NCBI GenBank assembly: GCA_002309425.1
Contig: DBXD01000042.1
Coordinates: forward strand, 1 to 13,520
DNA: 13,520 bases
Origin: Cyanobacteria bacterium UBA1221
GTDB lineage: Bacteria; Cyanobacteriota; Vampirovibrionia; Gastranaerophilales; Gastranaerophilaceae
Direction of reading: 5' to 3'
Program-made: the position numbers and the translations under genes
Notes under the pieces: generated by a model
What the model was told of the DNA's origin: nothing
Seen by the model: the letters and a program-made list of their open reading frames with translations, nothing else
Databases searched by the model: none
Shown here: in pieces, positions 1 through 6,528 of the stretch
Layout of the letters: every line of letters starts with the position of its first letter
Position numbering within the stretch: position 1 is the stretch's first letter

Positions 1-630
1 GTAAATATTGGTGACAGAGTTCAGGTTGGTAATGACGTAATTCTTCACCATGGTGTGTCGCTTGGGGCAGACGGATTTAGTTTTGTTACTGAAAATCCGG
101 ACAACATTGAGCATGCCCGTAAAGAAGGTTCAATAAGCGCTGATGATAATACAAAACATGTTATTTTCAAAATACCGTCAATAGGCAGTGTTGTTATCGG
201 AAATAATGTTGAAATCGGTGCGAATACCGCAATTGACCGCGGTACTATTGAAAATACGGTTATCGGTGATAATACAAAAATTGATGACTTAGTTATGATT
301 GGTCATAACTGCCGAGTAGGAAAGGGCTGTTTAATTGTTTCTCAGGTCGGTATTGCAGGCAGCTGTGTAATCGGTGACAGAGTTGTAATCGCAGGTCAGG
401 CAGGTCTTGCAGACCATATAGAAATCGGCTCGGATACGATTATTACCGCAAAAGCAGGTGTTACAAAGTCGTTCCCTGAAAAATCAATTATCGTAGGTAT
501 TCCTGCCGTTCCGAGAAAAGACTTTATAAAACAGCTCAAGACAATGAAAGATGCTCAGGATATTATTACCAAATTCAAAAAGTATGAGCCTTTGATGAGA
601 GAATTTGAGGAAAATGCGAAGGTCCACTAA
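1..630 (+). CDS. lpxD: UDP-3-O-acylglucosamine N-acyltransferase LpxD, 3' part (5' end outside window)
   Basis: Transfers a 3-hydroxyacyl chain from acyl-ACP to the 2-amino group of UDP-3-O-acylglucosamine, the third step of lipid A synthesis, in the cytoplasm. The frame is open from base 1, so the gene begins upstream of the window; a GTG at 55 is internal and not a start. Visible are the LpxD signature LGADGFSF (from about base 58), many left-handed beta-helix hexapeptide turns of the type VIGxNVxIGAN, the run AIDRGT, and GHN at bases 301-309, whose His (304-306) matches the catalytic His of LpxD. The C-terminal helix after VGIPAVPRKD resembles the family's trimer-forming, ACP-binding tail. 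The uridine-binding N-terminal domain is not in view. LpxC follows after 57 bases. LpxA shares the fold, but the DGFSF motif and the neighbours favour LpxD. Confidence 0.95.
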   Translation, partial: VNIGDRVQVGNDVILHHGVSLGADGFSFVTENPDNIEHARKEGSISADDNTKHVIFKIPSIGSVVIGNNVEIGANTAIDRGTIENTVIGDNTKIDDLVMIGHNCRVGKGCLIVSQVGIAGSCVIGDRVVIAGQAGLADHIEIGSDTIITAKAGVTKSFPEKSIIVGIPAVPRKDFIKQLKTMKDAQDIITKFKKYEPLMREFEENAKVH

Positions 631-687
631 GGTTAATAAATTGTACAATACAGGCGATTTTATTGTCTTATCGGAAATGAAGAAACT

Positions 688-1503
688 ATGATAACAATAA
701 AAAAAGAAATCCAAATAACAGGCAACGGTTTAATGAAAAATAAACCCTGCACCGTGAAATTCTATCCGTCAAAAGAGGGTAAAATCCGCTATTTTGTCGG
801 CGGTGAAGAGTTTGATGCGCTGGCAGAGAACGTTGTATCAACCGACCATTGTGTTGTGTTAGGCAAAAATAAAGCTCAGGCAATGCTTACGGAACATCTG
901 ACCGCAGCGCTTGCCTTTTGCGGAATTGATTCGGTTGATATATGTATGGATGAAACGGAAGTCCCTGCGTTAGACGGGAGTTCAAAACAATGGGTTGAAC
1001 TTTTTAAATCAGCAGGTATTGAAAAACCGTTACTGTACAAGCCGCAAAAATATACCGTGTCCGAGCCTGTTTATTATCTGAATGGGAAAACCAGCCTTGT
1101 TATATTGCCGGCGGAAGATTTGTTCATATCTTATGCGGTAAATTATGACCACAGGGATTTGAAAAGCTGCTTTGTAAACTACAATCCAAAAAACCCCGAA
1201 GAGATAATTGAAGCGAGAACTTTCGGATTTTATAAGGACCTGAAAAAATATCAGTTACTCGGGTTTGCCAGAGGGGTTAATATTGACAATACAGTTGGTT
1301 TAACGGATGATGGATACACTACGGAATTACGTTCCGAAAAAGAACCCGTAAAACATAAAATGCTTGATTTGATTGGGGATTTATATTTGACGGGTGTCAA
1401 TCCGCTTGATATGAAGTGTCAGATTTTGGCAAAAGAGGCAGGGCATGCCGTTCACGTTAAAGTTGCTAAAATATTAAAAGAAAAATTAGTTGAATGTAAA
1501 TAA
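688..1503 (+). CDS. lpxC: UDP-3-O-acyl-N-acetylglucosamine deacetylase LpxC
   Basis: Zinc hydrolase that removes the acetyl group from UDP-3-O-acyl-GlcNAc, the committed step of lipid A synthesis. The 271-residue product is complete but short against about 305 in E. coli. Zinc ligands expected from the family are visible: His70 in TEHLTAAL, with the catalytic Glu69 beside it, and His223 and Asp227 in HKMLDLIGDLYL. His253 in EAGHAVHVK matches the general acid His. The conserved EVPALDGSS segment lies at 91-99. The ATG at 688 follows only a weak purine run (GGAAATGAAGAAA), but no better start exists in frame: upstream there is a stop at 637-639 and no ATG, GTG or TTG between. The gene probably shares the lpxD transcript, with fabZ 15 bases further on. 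Confidence 0.95.
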   Translation: MITIKKEIQITGNGLMKNKPCTVKFYPSKEGKIRYFVGGEEFDALAENVVSTDHCVVLGKNKAQAMLTEHLTAALAFCGIDSVDICMDETEVPALDGSSKQWVELFKSAGIEKPLLYKPQKYTVSEPVYYLNGKTSLVILPAEDLFISYAVNYDHRDLKSCFVNYNPKNPEEIIEARTFGFYKDLKKYQLLGFARGVNIDNTVGLTDDGYTTELRSEKEPVKHKMLDLIGDLYLTGVNPLDMKCQILAKEAGHAVHVKVAKILKEKLVECK

Positions 1504-1518
1504 AATAAGGAGATAACG

Positions 1519-1974
1519 ATGTCAGAAGAACTCAAAGAACAAGAAGCTTTCAGCATGGATATATTTGAAATTATGGAAATGCTTCCGCACAGATACCCGT
1601 TCCTTTTGGTTGACAGAATTACGGAATGTATTCCCGGTAAAAGTTCTAAGGGATATAAGAATTTAACAATGAATGAAGAGTTTTTCCAGGGCCATTTTCC
1701 GGGTAATCCTGTTATGCCCGGAGTATTACAACTTGAAGCAATGGCGCAGTGCTCGGCTCCGATTCTTTTAAAATTACCGCAATTTCAGGGTAAGTTGGCC
1801 TTATATGCGGGCGTTGAAAATGCAAGATTTAAAAATATCGTAAGACCCGGTGACAAATTTGAAATGGAAATTGAACTTACCAAATTAAAAGGGCCTATCT
1901 GTAAGGCTCACGGCATAGGAAAAGTTGACGGCAAAGTCTGTGTTGAAGCGGATATGACTTTTGCTTTAACGTAA
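1519..1974 (+). CDS. fabZ: 3-hydroxyacyl-ACP dehydratase FabZ
   Basis: Dehydrates 3-hydroxyacyl-ACP to trans-2-enoyl-ACP in type II fatty acid elongation. Beside lpx genes it competes with LpxA and LpxD for hydroxyacyl-ACP. The 151 residues form one hot-dog domain. The catalytic His is His59 in GHFPGNPVMPGV, and Glu73 in LQLEAMAQ is the catalytic acid; the N-terminal LPHRYPFLLVDRI is also typical. A clear Shine-Dalgarno AAGGAGA at about 1507-1513 supports the ATG at 1519. It is the last gene of the visible lpxD-lpxC-fabZ set. In many genomes lpxA follows fabZ, but here the operon ends at a hairpin, so lpxA must lie elsewhere. Confidence 0.96.
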   Translation: MSEELKEQEAFSMDIFEIMEMLPHRYPFLLVDRITECIPGKSSKGYKNLTMNEEFFQGHFPGNPVMPGVLQLEAMAQCSAPILLKLPQFQGKLALYAGVENARFKNIVRPGDKFEMEIELTKLKGPICKAHGIGKVDGKVCVEADMTFALT

Positions 1975-2011
1975 AATGATTTCGTTATTAAGTTTATAAG
2001 AAGAAACAAGG

Positions 2012-2070
2012 GTAGGACTTTTGTCTGTTGCAGTCAAATCGGCTGACAAAATTCTACTCTGTTGTTTTTT
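2012..2070 (+). terminator. probable terminator of the lpx operon
   Basis: An interrupted stem pairs GTAG (2012-2015) with CTAC (2054-2057) and TTTTGTC with GACAAAA, with an inner CAGTC/GGCTG hairpin on top. A run of six T follows at 2065-2070 after a short gap. It lies 37 bases after the fabZ stop. The gap between stem and T-run makes it less than ideal as an intrinsic terminator. Confidence 0.5.
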
Positions 2071-2111
2071 ATGGAACTTTTGTCGGGGCATATGTGCAGA
2101 TACATTTAATA

Positions 2112-2134
2112 CCCTCTCATACTTGGTGAGGGGG
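2112..2134. repeat. CCCTCTCA/TGAGGGGG hairpin beside the TPR gene stop codon
   Basis: CCCTCTCA (2112-2119) pairs with TGAGGGGG (2127-2134) over eight positions including one G-T pair, with a 7-base loop. It sits just past the stop codon of the minus-strand TPR gene. No T-run follows on either strand, so it is a weak terminator at best. The TGAGGGG end, followed on the plus strand by the stop-codon complement and TTATTCT, closely resembles the end of the repeat at 12821-12892, which also abuts a stop codon. It may be a degenerate member of that repeat family. Confidence 0.5.
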
Positions 2135-2139
2135 AAGGG

Positions 2140-3834
2140 TTATTCTTCCTCCGGTTCATAGCCGAGTTCTTTGGCTTTTTGAAGGTATTCTTCTGCTTTT
2201 ACAGGTTGATTGAGTGCCTTATAAGATTTTGATAATAAAATATATGGGCAATCTATTAAATAGGAATCCGTCGGATTGCAAGCATTAGGGCTGATTGCTT
2301 GTTTAAGAACTTCAATCGCCTTGTTATAATTTTCTGAATTGAAATAAATTAATCCGATTGTAGTAAGGCTTTCACTGCATTTATTATTAATCTCCAGCGT
2401 TTTATAGGCATATTTCAAGGCTTTTCCATAATCTTTACTTTGGCAATATGCATTAGCCAAGTTACAATACAAATTACATGATGCGTTTCCTAATTCGATT
2501 GCTTTATCATAATCTGAAATAGCTTTGTTATAATCTTTTAGTTTATAATATGCATTTCCTCGGCTGTAGTAGGCTAGCGCATCATTATTATCTAATTCAA
2601 TAGCTTTAGAGTAGTCTTCAATAGCACACTCATAGTTTTTCAGGTTATGATATGCAAGGCCACGGTTACCGTATGTATTAGCATCATTATTATCTAATTC
2701 AATAGCTTTAGAGAAATCTTCAATAGCTTTGTTATAGTTTTGCAGGTCTGCATATACATTCCCGCGGTTGTAGTATGCATGCGCATAATTATTATCTAAT
2801 TCAATAGCTTTAGAGTAGTCTTCAATAGCCTTGTCATAGTTTTGCAGGTCTGCATATACATTTCCGCGGTTGTAGTATGCTTTCGCATCATTGTTATCTA
2901 ACTCAATAGCTTTAGAGTGATCTTCAATAGCCTTGTCGTAGTCTTTTAGTTCACAATATGCGTTTCCTCGGTTGCCGTATGCCTCTTTAAAATTATTATC
3001 TAATTCAATAGCTTTAGAGTAGTCTTCAATAGCTTTGTCATAGTTTTTTAATTCTTTATGAGCAATACCTCTATTGTTGAATGCAAATACGTATTTATCA
3101 TCTGATTCAATAGCTTTTGCATAATCTTCAATAGCTTTGTTATAATCTTTTAGTTCATAATATGCATTTCCTCGGCTGTAGTAGGCTAGCGCATCATTAT
3201 TATCTAATTCAATAGCTTTAGAGTAGTCTTCAATAGCACACTCATAGTTTTTCAGGTCGCAATATACAAGCCCTCGGTTGTAGTAGGCTGGCGCATCATT
3301 ATTATCTAATTCAATAGCTTTAGAGAAATCTTCAATAGCTTTGCCATAGTTTTTTAATTCTTTATGAGCAAGACCCCTATTGTTGAATGCAAATACGTAT
3401 TTATCATTTAATTCAATAGCTTTGTTATACTTTTTAATGGCAATATCGTAGTTCGTTAAGTTATAATAAGCTTGTCCTAAAAGATCATATGTGATAGGTT
3501 CGGTGCTTTCCTGTTCCAATTCGACAACTTTGTTAAAATCACTAATAGCATCATCATAATTTTTAAGTTCAAAAAACAAAAAGCCTCTGTGGAAATAAGC
3601 ATCTGAACAGCTATAATCTATTTCAATAGCTGTAGAGAAATCTTTAATTGCTTGTGGATAGTTTTCTAGGTTAGCTTCCAGCACTCCCTTGCTTGTCCAA
3701 AGCCCGTAGTATCCAGGATATATTTTTAGAGCGTTTTTAACCTCCTCAAGCGCTTTATCATAGTCTTCATTATTAAAGTATTTTCCTATTTTATTGAAAA
3801 TATCCTGAAATTCTTGTTCGTCTTTATTCCCCAC
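2140..3834 (-). CDS. TPR-repeat protein of about 15 units
   Basis: The 564 residues are almost wholly 34-residue tetratricopeptide repeats of the form NYDKAIEDYSKAIELDNN, then about A.AYYNRGNAY..LK. I count about 15 units plus a short C-terminal remnant (QPVKAEEYLQKAKELGYEP). There is no signal peptide, membrane segment or enzymatic domain, so it is probably a cytoplasmic protein-binding scaffold with an unknown partner. Units 1-3 and 13-15 are diverged and probably act as caps; units 4-12 are nearly identical, which points to recent internal amplification. The start is GTG at 3834, supported by AAAAGGAG nine bases upstream and a good promoter; no Met codon opens the frame earlier. The gene stands alone on the minus strand, facing the lpx operon. 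TPR identity is certain; function is unknown. Confidence 0.9.
   Translation of the reverse strand: MGNKDEQEFQDIFNKIGKYFNNEDYDKALEEVKNALKIYPGYYGLWTSKGVLEANLENYPQAIKDFSTAIEIDYSCSDAYFHRGFLFFELKNYDDAISDFNKVVELEQESTEPITYDLLGQAYYNLTNYDIAIKKYNKAIELNDKYVFAFNNRGLAHKELKNYGKAIEDFSKAIELDNNDAPAYYNRGLVYCDLKNYECAIEDYSKAIELDNNDALAYYSRGNAYYELKDYNKAIEDYAKAIESDDKYVFAFNNRGIAHKELKNYDKAIEDYSKAIELDNNFKEAYGNRGNAYCELKDYDKAIEDHSKAIELDNNDAKAYYNRGNVYADLQNYDKAIEDYSKAIELDNNYAHAYYNRGNVYADLQNYNKAIEDFSKAIELDNNDANTYGNRGLAYHNLKNYECAIEDYSKAIELDNNDALAYYSRGNAYYKLKDYNKAISDYDKAIELGNASCNLYCNLANAYCQSKDYGKALKYAYKTLEINNKCSESLTTIGLIYFNSENYNKAIEVLKQAISPNACNPTDSYLIDCPYILLSKSYKALNQPVKAEEYLQKAKELGYEPEEE
2521..2645. repeat. near-identical 125-base copy inside the TPR gene (partner at 3133-3257)
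   Basis: Bases 2521-2645 and 3133-3257 match with a single difference (T at 2544, C at 3156), which changes Lys to Glu between TPR units 12 and 6. The offset is 612 bases, exactly six units of 102 bases. Neighbouring units agree less well, so this looks like a recent duplication or gene conversion rather than selection on protein sequence alone. Confidence 0.85.
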
Positions 3835-3858
3835 TGTAAAAATCTCCTTTTGACATTA

Positions 3859-3887
3859 ATTATAGTCGTATTTAAAGGTTTTGTAAA
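3859..3887 (-). promoter_or_regulatory. sigma-70 type promoter of the TPR gene
   Basis: Read on the minus strand: TTTACA (3887-3882), a 17-base spacer, then a perfect TATAAT (3864-3859). The predicted transcript would start near 3852, directly before the Shine-Dalgarno AAAAGGAG (about 3851-3844) and the GTG start at 3834, giving a very short leader. Confidence 0.75.
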
Positions 3888-3934
3888 ATTATTAAGGGGC
3901 AAATTTAACAATTCAAGAGAGGGTTGAAAATTTT

Positions 3935-3951
3935 TCTCTCCGCAGGAGAGA
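3935..3951. repeat. TCTCTCC-GCA-GGAGAGA hairpin
   Basis: A perfect 7-base-pair stem with a 3-base loop. On the minus strand it is preceded by GTATC, the same arrangement (GTATC, then a CTCC hairpin) found at the outer ends of both repeats flanking the DUF559 gene. No T-run follows on the minus strand (A-rich instead), so it is not an ordinary terminator for the small minus-strand reading frame. Confidence 0.55.
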
Positions 3952-3963
3952 TACTATATTTAA

Positions 3964-4035
3964 CGTGCAATAGCACAGATAAGAACTTATCAACTTATGC
4001 ACTTACCTACTTATAAACTCAATCGCACGAAGTGC
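3964..4035. repeat. 8-base tandem array ACTTATNN bracketed by GTGC/GCAC palindromes
   Basis: ACTTA begins at 3985, 3993, 4001 and 4009, an exact 8-base period. The four units are ACTTATCA, ACTTATGC, ACTTACCT and ACTTATAA, and a decayed fifth (ACTCAATC) follows in register. GTGC-AATA-GCAC (3965-3976) precedes the array and GCAC-GAA-GTGC (4025-4035) follows it. CGTGC (3964-3968) can also pair with GCACG (4025-4029) across the whole array. Also visible is GATAAG-AA-CTTATC (3978-3991). Function is unknown; protein-binding array, RNA structure or slippage repeat are all possible. Confidence 0.6.
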
Positions 4036-4056
4036 CTATACGGTCTTATTGCCTTT

Positions 4057-4221
4057 TTATATCATAAAAAAGTTATATTTTACCTTTGGTTCATATAACA
4101 GTTTTGTTGCGCCGAATTTTTGTACAAATTCATCGCTTAGGCTTACCCGTTGTTTCTTTTTAAATGCGCACAGTCCGACAACTCTGTCATCTTCTCTGAA
4201 AAAATTTTTAAAAAATTCCAT
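4057..4221 (-). CDS. possible small protein, 54 residues, unrecognised
   Basis: From the ATG at 4221 the frame encodes a 54-residue charged product beginning MEFFKNFFREDDRVVGLCAF and ending in KVKYNFFMI. Its composition (acidic and basic clusters, mixed hydrophobics) looks more like a protein than the opposite strand does. AAGGA lies about 12 bases upstream of the ATG, slightly far for a Shine-Dalgarno, inside a sequence that also holds the plus-strand -10 element of the DUF1858 gene. The frame is open further upstream to 4287, but the extra residues are low-complexity and include an ATG placed too close to the AAGGA. No domain, Cys pair or membrane segment is recognised. It could be spurious. 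Confidence 0.35.
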   Translation of the reverse strand: MEFFKNFFREDDRVVGLCAFKKKQRVSLSDEFVQKFGATKLLYEPKVKYNFFMI

Positions 4222-4249
4222 AATTATACACATCCTTCTTTTTTTGTTA

Positions 4250-4255
4250 TATAAT
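4250..4255 (+). promoter_or_regulatory. -10 element (TATAAT) upstream of the DUF1858 gene
   Basis: A perfect TATAAT lies 45 bases before the ATG at 4301. The region where a -35 box would be (about 4225-4232) reads TATACACA, which matches poorly, so this promoter is supported mainly by its -10. Confidence 0.45.
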
Positions 4256-4300
4256 CTGATTAATGAAAGTATTGAAAAAGTCAACATAGGAGATAAAATT

Positions 4301-4501
4301 ATGGCAAAAGTTACAAAAGATATGGGAATTTTAGAAATAGCACAAAATCATCCTGAAGCTATTGAAGTATTTCAAAAGTATGGTATGGGCTGCTTAGGAT
4401 GTGCTGCGGCAAGATTTGAAAACCTCGAAGCAGGTGCAAAAGTTCACGGATTTGATGTTGAACAAATGGTAAACGATATAAACGCGGCTATCGGTGAATA
4501 G
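4301..4501 (+). CDS. DUF1858 domain protein with CxxC (stand-alone)
   Basis: The 66-residue product is a single DUF1858 domain, the small 'hybrid-cluster-protein-associated redox disulfide' family. Landmarks are the N-terminal VTKDMGILEI, the segment PEAIEVFQKYGMGC, and a C-terminal helix after GAKVHGFDVEQ. Cys31 and Cys34 in MGCLGC form the CxxC pair expected to be redox-active or to bind metal; the reaction of these domains is not established. The ATG at 4301 is chosen because AGGAG (4288-4292) is well spaced upstream; the longer open frame back to 4049 has no family similarity. The gene is monocistronic: its own -10 upstream and a strong terminator 14 bases after the stop. No redox partner gene is in the window. 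Confidence 0.88.
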   Translation: MAKVTKDMGILEIAQNHPEAIEVFQKYGMGCLGCAAARFENLEAGAKVHGFDVEQMVNDINAAIGE

Positions 4502-4514
4502 TCCGATTATATAC

Positions 4515-4549
4515 AAAAAAGCAGTGTTCTTGCCGAACTCTGCTTTTTT
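4515..4549 (+). terminator. intrinsic terminator of the DUF1858 gene
   Basis: AAAAAAGCAG (4515-4524) and GTTC (4526-4529) pair with GAAC (4535-4538) and CTGCTTTTTT (4540-4549), with one T-T mismatch and a TTGCC loop. The T-run follows the GC-containing stem directly, and the complementary A-run could make it work in both directions. Confidence 0.88.
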
Positions 4550-4575
4550 ATTGTTAAAATTTTTTATTTAACTAC

Positions 4576-4604
4576 TTCCATTATTTTAAAAAATAGTGTA
4601 TGAT
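4576..4604 (+). promoter_or_regulatory. weak promoter candidate for the GGDEF-thiL-ispD operon
   Basis: TATGAT (4599-4604) fits a -10 box; 17 bases upstream TTCCAT (4576-4581) is a poor -35. Its support is position: directly after the DUF1858 terminator and 32 bases before the ATG at 4636. Confidence 0.33.
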
Positions 4605-4635
4605 ATTTGGGTATTTACAAGTATAGCAAACAGTT

Positions 4636-6528
4636 ATGAAATTTTTTGATAAATTTATAGAGTTCAGAAAACAAATTTCTGAAATGGAAAGTAACATATA
4701 CCACGGGAAAGAAGAGTTCATAAAGATATATGAACGTAATCTTGAGTTGGAAAAAGAAATTGAGGAGCGTACAAGAGAATTAAACGTTGCCAACAAGAGG
4801 ATGCTTTCCCTGCAAAATATTCTTGATATGATGAATTCCGCAAAACCGCTCAAAAATGTATTGGAAACAGTTGTAAACAGTATTCAGGGTGAGTTAGGCT
4901 ATCTTCACTGTACAATAATGCGTAAAGAAACCGATGCTGACGGAGATTATTTTTCTACTATTGCCGATGCAGATGATGTTACAATTAAAAGGATAGATGA
5001 AATAATAAAAGAACCTATTCGCTCACGGCGTCTTGCATATTCTAAAGACGGAATTTTTTATAATACCCTTGAAAACAGAAAGATTTCAACTACAAATGAT
5101 ATTGAAGCATCATTAAAGGCAATTATTCCGGATATGGAAAAGGATTTGCTTGAAGAGGTTTTAAAAGAAAAATCTATCCGCTCGATTATTGTAATGCCTA
5201 TATATGCTTTTGATAAGCCGTTTGGAGTTTTTGTAGTATTTTCCTCCCGTGAAAGTCTTGCGGAATCCGAAACGGACTTTTTGTCTATGTACTCGGGTCA
5301 GGTAGAACTTGCAATAACAATTGCAAATTTGTTTGAACAGGTTAAGGAGCAGGCTGTTACAGACGGACTTACGGGACTTTATAACAGAAGGTATTTTGAA
5401 GAATACCTGAAAAAAGAATTTACCCGTGCTCAGCGTATTAAGCAGCCGTTCAGTATTATTGGTCTTGATTTGGATTTCCTGAAGAAAATCAATGATACAT
5501 ACGGTCACTCTTTTGGGGATACCGCAATAAAGGCTATTGCGGATGTTCTGAAAACAAACGCCCGTTCAATCGATACGGCGGCACGTATCGGCGGTGAAGA
5601 ATTTAATATTATTCTTCCCGGTGTAACCTCATCAGGAGCTTTAATCGCTGCCGAACGTATAAGAAAAGCCATTGAAAATAAAGAAATTGAGAGAATCGGT
5701 CATATTACCGCCAGTGTCGGAATTGCAACTTATCCGGAGCATGCCGATAGTATAGAAGATTTGTTAGAGCTTGCGGACCAGGCTATGTATCTTTCAAAAC
5801 AGAACGGAAGAAACCGTGTAACCATAGCTAAACCGATGGACGAAACTTCATGGCAGGAGCTTGCGGTGAGTGCCTTCTTAGACATTTTAAACAAAAAGAA
5901 AATTCCGATTGCAGATACCCTGAAACAGGAATTATCTTCAAAACTAATCGGTTCCGGTGCCCAGAGCGAAGTCTTGTATTCCGTTGCTGATATGCTGACT
6001 CAATCTTATAATCCGATGCATATTTTAGGCGGAGTAAAAGCCAAAGTTCAGACTGCAACCAGTTTGGCGAAACGTTTTGACCTTTCAAAGGAAGAAATTG
6101 ATAACCTGAAAATTGCAATGCTGTTATATGACATCGGAAATTTACTTATCCCGAAAGAAATATTTAAAAAGACCTCTCCTCTTACAAATGAGGATATTGA
6201 ACACATAAAAGAGCATCCGATTATTGCGGCAAGAGAGATTCTTACACCAATTTCGTATGTGCAGGATATTATACCTATTGTAGAGTCTCATCACGAAAAC
6301 TGGAACGGAAGCGGTTATCCCGCAAAGATTTCCAAGGATGAAATACCAATGACATCTCAAATCGTTTTGATTGTTGATGCGTATTATGCCCTGACCGAGC
6401 AGCGTTCTTACAGGGATAAAATGACTCCGAAAGAAGCGTTAGAGGTTATAAAGAAGGATGCGGGCATAAAATGGAGTAAAACCCTTGTAGGTGAGTTTAC
6501 CGCACTAATAGAAAATGAACTGTTATAA
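4636..6528 (+). CDS. GAF-GGDEF diguanylate cyclase with degenerate HD-GYP domain
   Basis: Predicted c-di-GMP signalling protein of 630 residues. Order: N-terminal coiled coil (about 10-65), GAF-like sensor (about 70-235), GGDEF domain (about 240-398), HD-GYP-like domain (about 455-625). No signal peptide or membrane segment is seen, so it should be cytoplasmic. The cyclase half has an intact GGEEF (319-323) and an RxxD inhibitory site (Arg310-Asp313) exactly five residues before it, so synthesis with product feedback is expected. The HD-GYP half keeps His527, HH at 552-553, GSGYP and Asp581, but the HD pair reads LLYDIGN, with Tyr498 in place of His, and the usual HHExWDG reads HHENWNG. Phosphodiesterase activity is therefore doubtful. 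No strong Shine-Dalgarno precedes the ATG at 4636. The stop overlaps the thiL start (TAATG), suggesting translational coupling. Confidence 0.9.
   Translation: MKFFDKFIEFRKQISEMESNIYHGKEEFIKIYERNLELEKEIEERTRELNVANKRMLSLQNILDMMNSAKPLKNVLETVVNSIQGELGYLHCTIMRKETDADGDYFSTIADADDVTIKRIDEIIKEPIRSRRLAYSKDGIFYNTLENRKISTTNDIEASLKAIIPDMEKDLLEEVLKEKSIRSIIVMPIYAFDKPFGVFVVFSSRESLAESETDFLSMYSGQVELAITIANLFEQVKEQAVTDGLTGLYNRRYFEEYLKKEFTRAQRIKQPFSIIGLDLDFLKKINDTYGHSFGDTAIKAIADVLKTNARSIDTAARIGGEEFNIILPGVTSSGALIAAERIRKAIENKEIERIGHITASVGIATYPEHADSIEDLLELADQAMYLSKQNGRNRVTIAKPMDETSWQELAVSAFLDILNKKKIPIADTLKQELSSKLIGSGAQSEVLYSVADMLTQSYNPMHILGGVKAKVQTATSLAKRFDLSKEEIDNLKIAMLLYDIGNLLIPKEIFKKTSPLTNEDIEHIKEHPIIAAREILTPISYVQDIIPIVESHHENWNGSGYPAKISKDEIPMTSQIVLIVDAYYALTEQRSYRDKMTPKEALEVIKKDAGIKWSKTLVGEFTALIENELL

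Larger units (their letters stand above)
3835..4300. other. structured intergenic region between the TPR and DUF1858 genes
   Basis: This 466-base stretch has no convincing large gene. From left to right it holds the TPR gene promoter (minus strand), a TCTCTCC/GGAGAGA hairpin (3935-3951), a GTGC/GCAC palindrome, an 8-base tandem array, a second GCAC/GTGC palindrome, a possible 54-codon minus-strand gene (4057-4221), and a -10 element and ribosome-binding site for the DUF1858 gene. The plus-strand frame of the DUF1858 gene stays open back to 4049, but the translation there looks non-coding. Confidence 0.6.

Noticed and set aside
2140..3834. Regular repeats with a near 102-base period, which could suggest a repeat array or CRISPR-like structure
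   Set aside because: The period is exactly 34 codons in one open frame encoding canonical TPR units; there are no short repeats with unique spacers.
3984..4016. DnaA-box-like TTATCAACT and TTATGCACT, suggesting an origin near gyrB
   Set aside because: Neither matches the 9-base consensus fully, they follow from the 8-base period of the array, and no dnaA, dnaN or other origin gene is present.
4049..4300. In-frame N-terminal extension of the DUF1858 protein to 150 residues
   Set aside because: The added residues are low-complexity and unlike the family, while AGGAG with good spacing marks the ATG at 4301 and gives the normal domain length.
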